The notes beneath the pieces were generated by a model, which saw only the letters and a program-made list of their open reading frames with translations, ran no database searches and was not told where the DNA came from. Below, in pieces: positions 5,711 through 6,438 of a stretch of 6,438 bases of DNA; the stretch's first letter is position 1; every line of letters starts with the position of its first letter. Position numbers and translations under genes: made by a program. The stretch is taken from positions 12,580 to 19,017 of the forward strand of contig PCCT01000016.1 of assembly GCA_002731985.1 (NCBI GenBank), in the 5' to 3' direction. Source of the stretch: Nitrospinota bacterium (lineage in GTDB: Bacteria; Nitrospinota; Nitrospinia; Nitrospinales; VA-1).

Positions 5711-6061
5711 TCAGCTGGCTAAAAGCCCGACCAGTCGATCGCATTCATTTTTATAGCCGATAATTTCATCCTTTTCCTCAGGACTCAGGTCATCGGTCAA
5801 ATTTTCCTCAATCAGCTGAACCGCGTCATTCAATCCACCTGCAGTGATATCGAGTTCAGTTTCGCTTAACGAATATATCGAGGGATTCTGGCGGAGCTTG
5901 GCGTACACTTTAGAATATTTGTTCTTGTAATCCAAAAGTGCTACTCGCTTCTTCTCCTTCATTTCTTGTTTAAGCTCTATGTTCATATCGGATATAGAAT
6001 CATTCAAAGCCATTTTGATGGTTTCGATATCCTTTTCTGTGATCGTAGCTAAAGACTTCAT
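5711..6061 (-). CDS. hypothetical helical protein, 116 aa
   Basis: No family is recognised. The product is soluble, charged and apparently almost all helical: a basic half (residues 28-57, KQEMKEKKRV and KNKYSKVYAKLR) is followed by an acidic half (EENLTDDLSPEEKDEI, 85-100). One cysteine (107) and no metal or catalytic motif are seen. The ATG is preceded on the minus strand by AAGGAT about five bases away, a reasonable SD. It converges on the coupled membrane pair with a 58-base gap in which I see no good terminator. Confidence 0.7.
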   Translation of the reverse strand: MKSLATITEKDIETIKMALNDSISDMNIELKQEMKEKKRVALLDYKNKYSKVYAKLRQNPSIYSLSETELDITAGGLNDAVQLIEENLTDDLSPEEKDEIIGYKNECDRLVGLLAS

Positions 6062-6165
6062 TGATATCCTTACTGATAAACTGAATTAAAGCACCGGCTC
6101 TCAACCGGCGCACCAGACTCGTAGAGACACAGCTTCGTTCCGAAATGTTACTAGTTAATGGATTC

Positions 6166-6194
6166 ATTATAAAATATCTGTCACAAAAATGAAA
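6166..6194 (-). promoter_or_regulatory. possible promoter for the 116-aa gene
   Basis: On the minus strand a perfect TATAAT (plus-strand 6166-6171) lies 17 bases after TTTCAT (plus-strand 6189-6194). The -35 is weak. A start near 6159 would give a leader of about 98 nt containing the stem at 6091-6111. Confidence 0.35.
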
Positions 6195-6334
6195 ATCTAT
6201 TCGAGTCTTGGCTGAAAAACTATGCGGAATCGGGGTGCTTAAAGCAGGAGCAAATTCTCTCTTGGGGGCAATAACAAGCTATCCTCAGGGGGGAGATTTA
6301 AGTTTTCTTTTCTAACGCTTGTTAAATCGTTACT

Positions 6335-6436
6335 TCAGCTTAGGCTACCTTGGTTTTTTTGAGGGTCGGCACCCGTCAAAAAACCGCTCAAATGAGCCTT
6401 CGCCGCGGGGTCGCCATACCGGGAGATTCTTATAAC
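6335..6436 (-). CDS. possible 3' end of a gene entering from the right
   Basis: On the minus strand one frame is open from the window edge for 33 codons to a TGA at 6335-6337 (it includes RYGDPAAKAHLSGFLTG). A second frame is open for about 30 codons to a TAG at 6345-6347 (it includes FERFFDGCRP). Only one, or neither, can be coding. No family is recognised and the inverted repeat lies inside both, so this is a marker for checking with the flanking sequence. Confidence 0.2.
   Translation of the reverse strand, partial: VIRISRYGDPAAKAHLSGFLTGADPQKNQGSLS
6352..6385. repeat. 14-bp inverted repeat near the right edge
   Basis: GG, six or seven T, GA and GGGT (6352-6366) pair with ACCC, TC, six A and CC (6371-6385) around a CGGC loop, giving 14 base pairs with one extra T and one extra G. 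T-runs lie 5' and A-runs 3' on both strands, the reverse of an intrinsic terminator. A second short stem (GCTC, AAAT, GAGC, 6386-6397) follows at once. It may be the end of a mobile or repeated element, a protein-binding site, or a structured RNA. Confidence 0.55.
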
Positions 6437-6438
6437 CC

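Larger units (their letters stand above)
6062..6438. other. gene-free right region
   Basis: No complete gene is convincing here. The parts nearest 6061 hold the leader of the 116-aa gene, including a 7-position stem with one mismatch at 6091-6111 (GCACCGG against CCGGCGC). The middle (6200-6340) has no stem or frame that I can support. From 6352 on, composition changes to GC-rich and palindromic, with an inverted repeat and short minus-strand open frames entering from the edge. I find no tRNA, tmRNA or known riboswitch pattern. Confidence 0.5.

Noticed and set aside
5687..5730. Stem TCGGGC/GCCCGA between the convergent genes as a terminator
   Set aside because: The loop is over 30 bases and no T-run follows in either direction.
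6091..6111. Stem with two ACCGGC copies read as a CRISPR-like or direct repeat
   Set aside because: There are only two copies, five bases apart, with no spacer structure.
5119..6327. Shared CTTGTTAAA at about 5119 and 6319 as element end repeats
   Set aside because: Nine bases of AT-rich identity over this distance are expected by chance, and neither flank shows an inverted repeat.

Overview
The window is bacterial chromosomal DNA of moderate GC: compact genes, Shine-Dalgarno (SD) starts, sigma70-like promoters and mixed gene orientation. A CMP-kinase-like protein of the Cytidylate_kin2 type, a fatty acid hydroxylase and several small lineage-restricted membrane proteins suggest a Gram-negative, environmental, Deltaproteobacteria- or Nitrospinota-like organism. 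That placement is inference only; the window holds no rRNA, tRNA or other phylogenetic marker.

Layout. 1-281 is a leader region with a sigma70-like promoter and a long 10-bp stem in the 5' UTR. 282-1214 (+) is a two-gene unit: peptide deformylase (def), then an unrecognised 115-aa protein. 1218-3359 (-) holds a cytidylate-kinase-like protein and, downstream of it, a 12-TM major facilitator exporter. The MFS gene ends only 3 bp from the 115-aa gene, tail to tail. 3484-4926 (+) starts with the best promoter of the window (TTGGTG-N17-TATAAT) and encodes a two-TM protein of unknown function and a membrane di-iron fatty acid hydroxylase/sterol desaturase family enzyme. Eleven bases after the hydroxylase comes the 5' end of a pyruvate kinase gene. 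It keeps its SD and about 41 recognisable codons, then breaks abruptly into unrelated sequence. 5201-5652 (+) is a pair of translationally coupled 75-aa two-TM proteins. 5711-6061 (-) is an unrecognised, charged, probably helical 116-aa protein. The last 377 bases hold no confident gene, but they contain a striking 14-bp inverted repeat and short open frames running in from the right edge on the minus strand.

How the genes work together. No single pathway links them. def is housekeeping: it removes the formyl group from nascent proteins. The 3568-4926 pair may act on membrane lipids. The pyruvate kinase stump and the genes after it mark a recombination scar. I see no CRISPR array, complete insertion sequence, phage module or recognisable defence system. 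The most interesting parts are the truncated pyruvate kinase junction, the structured def leader, the inverted repeat near the right edge and the set of small uncharacterised membrane proteins.
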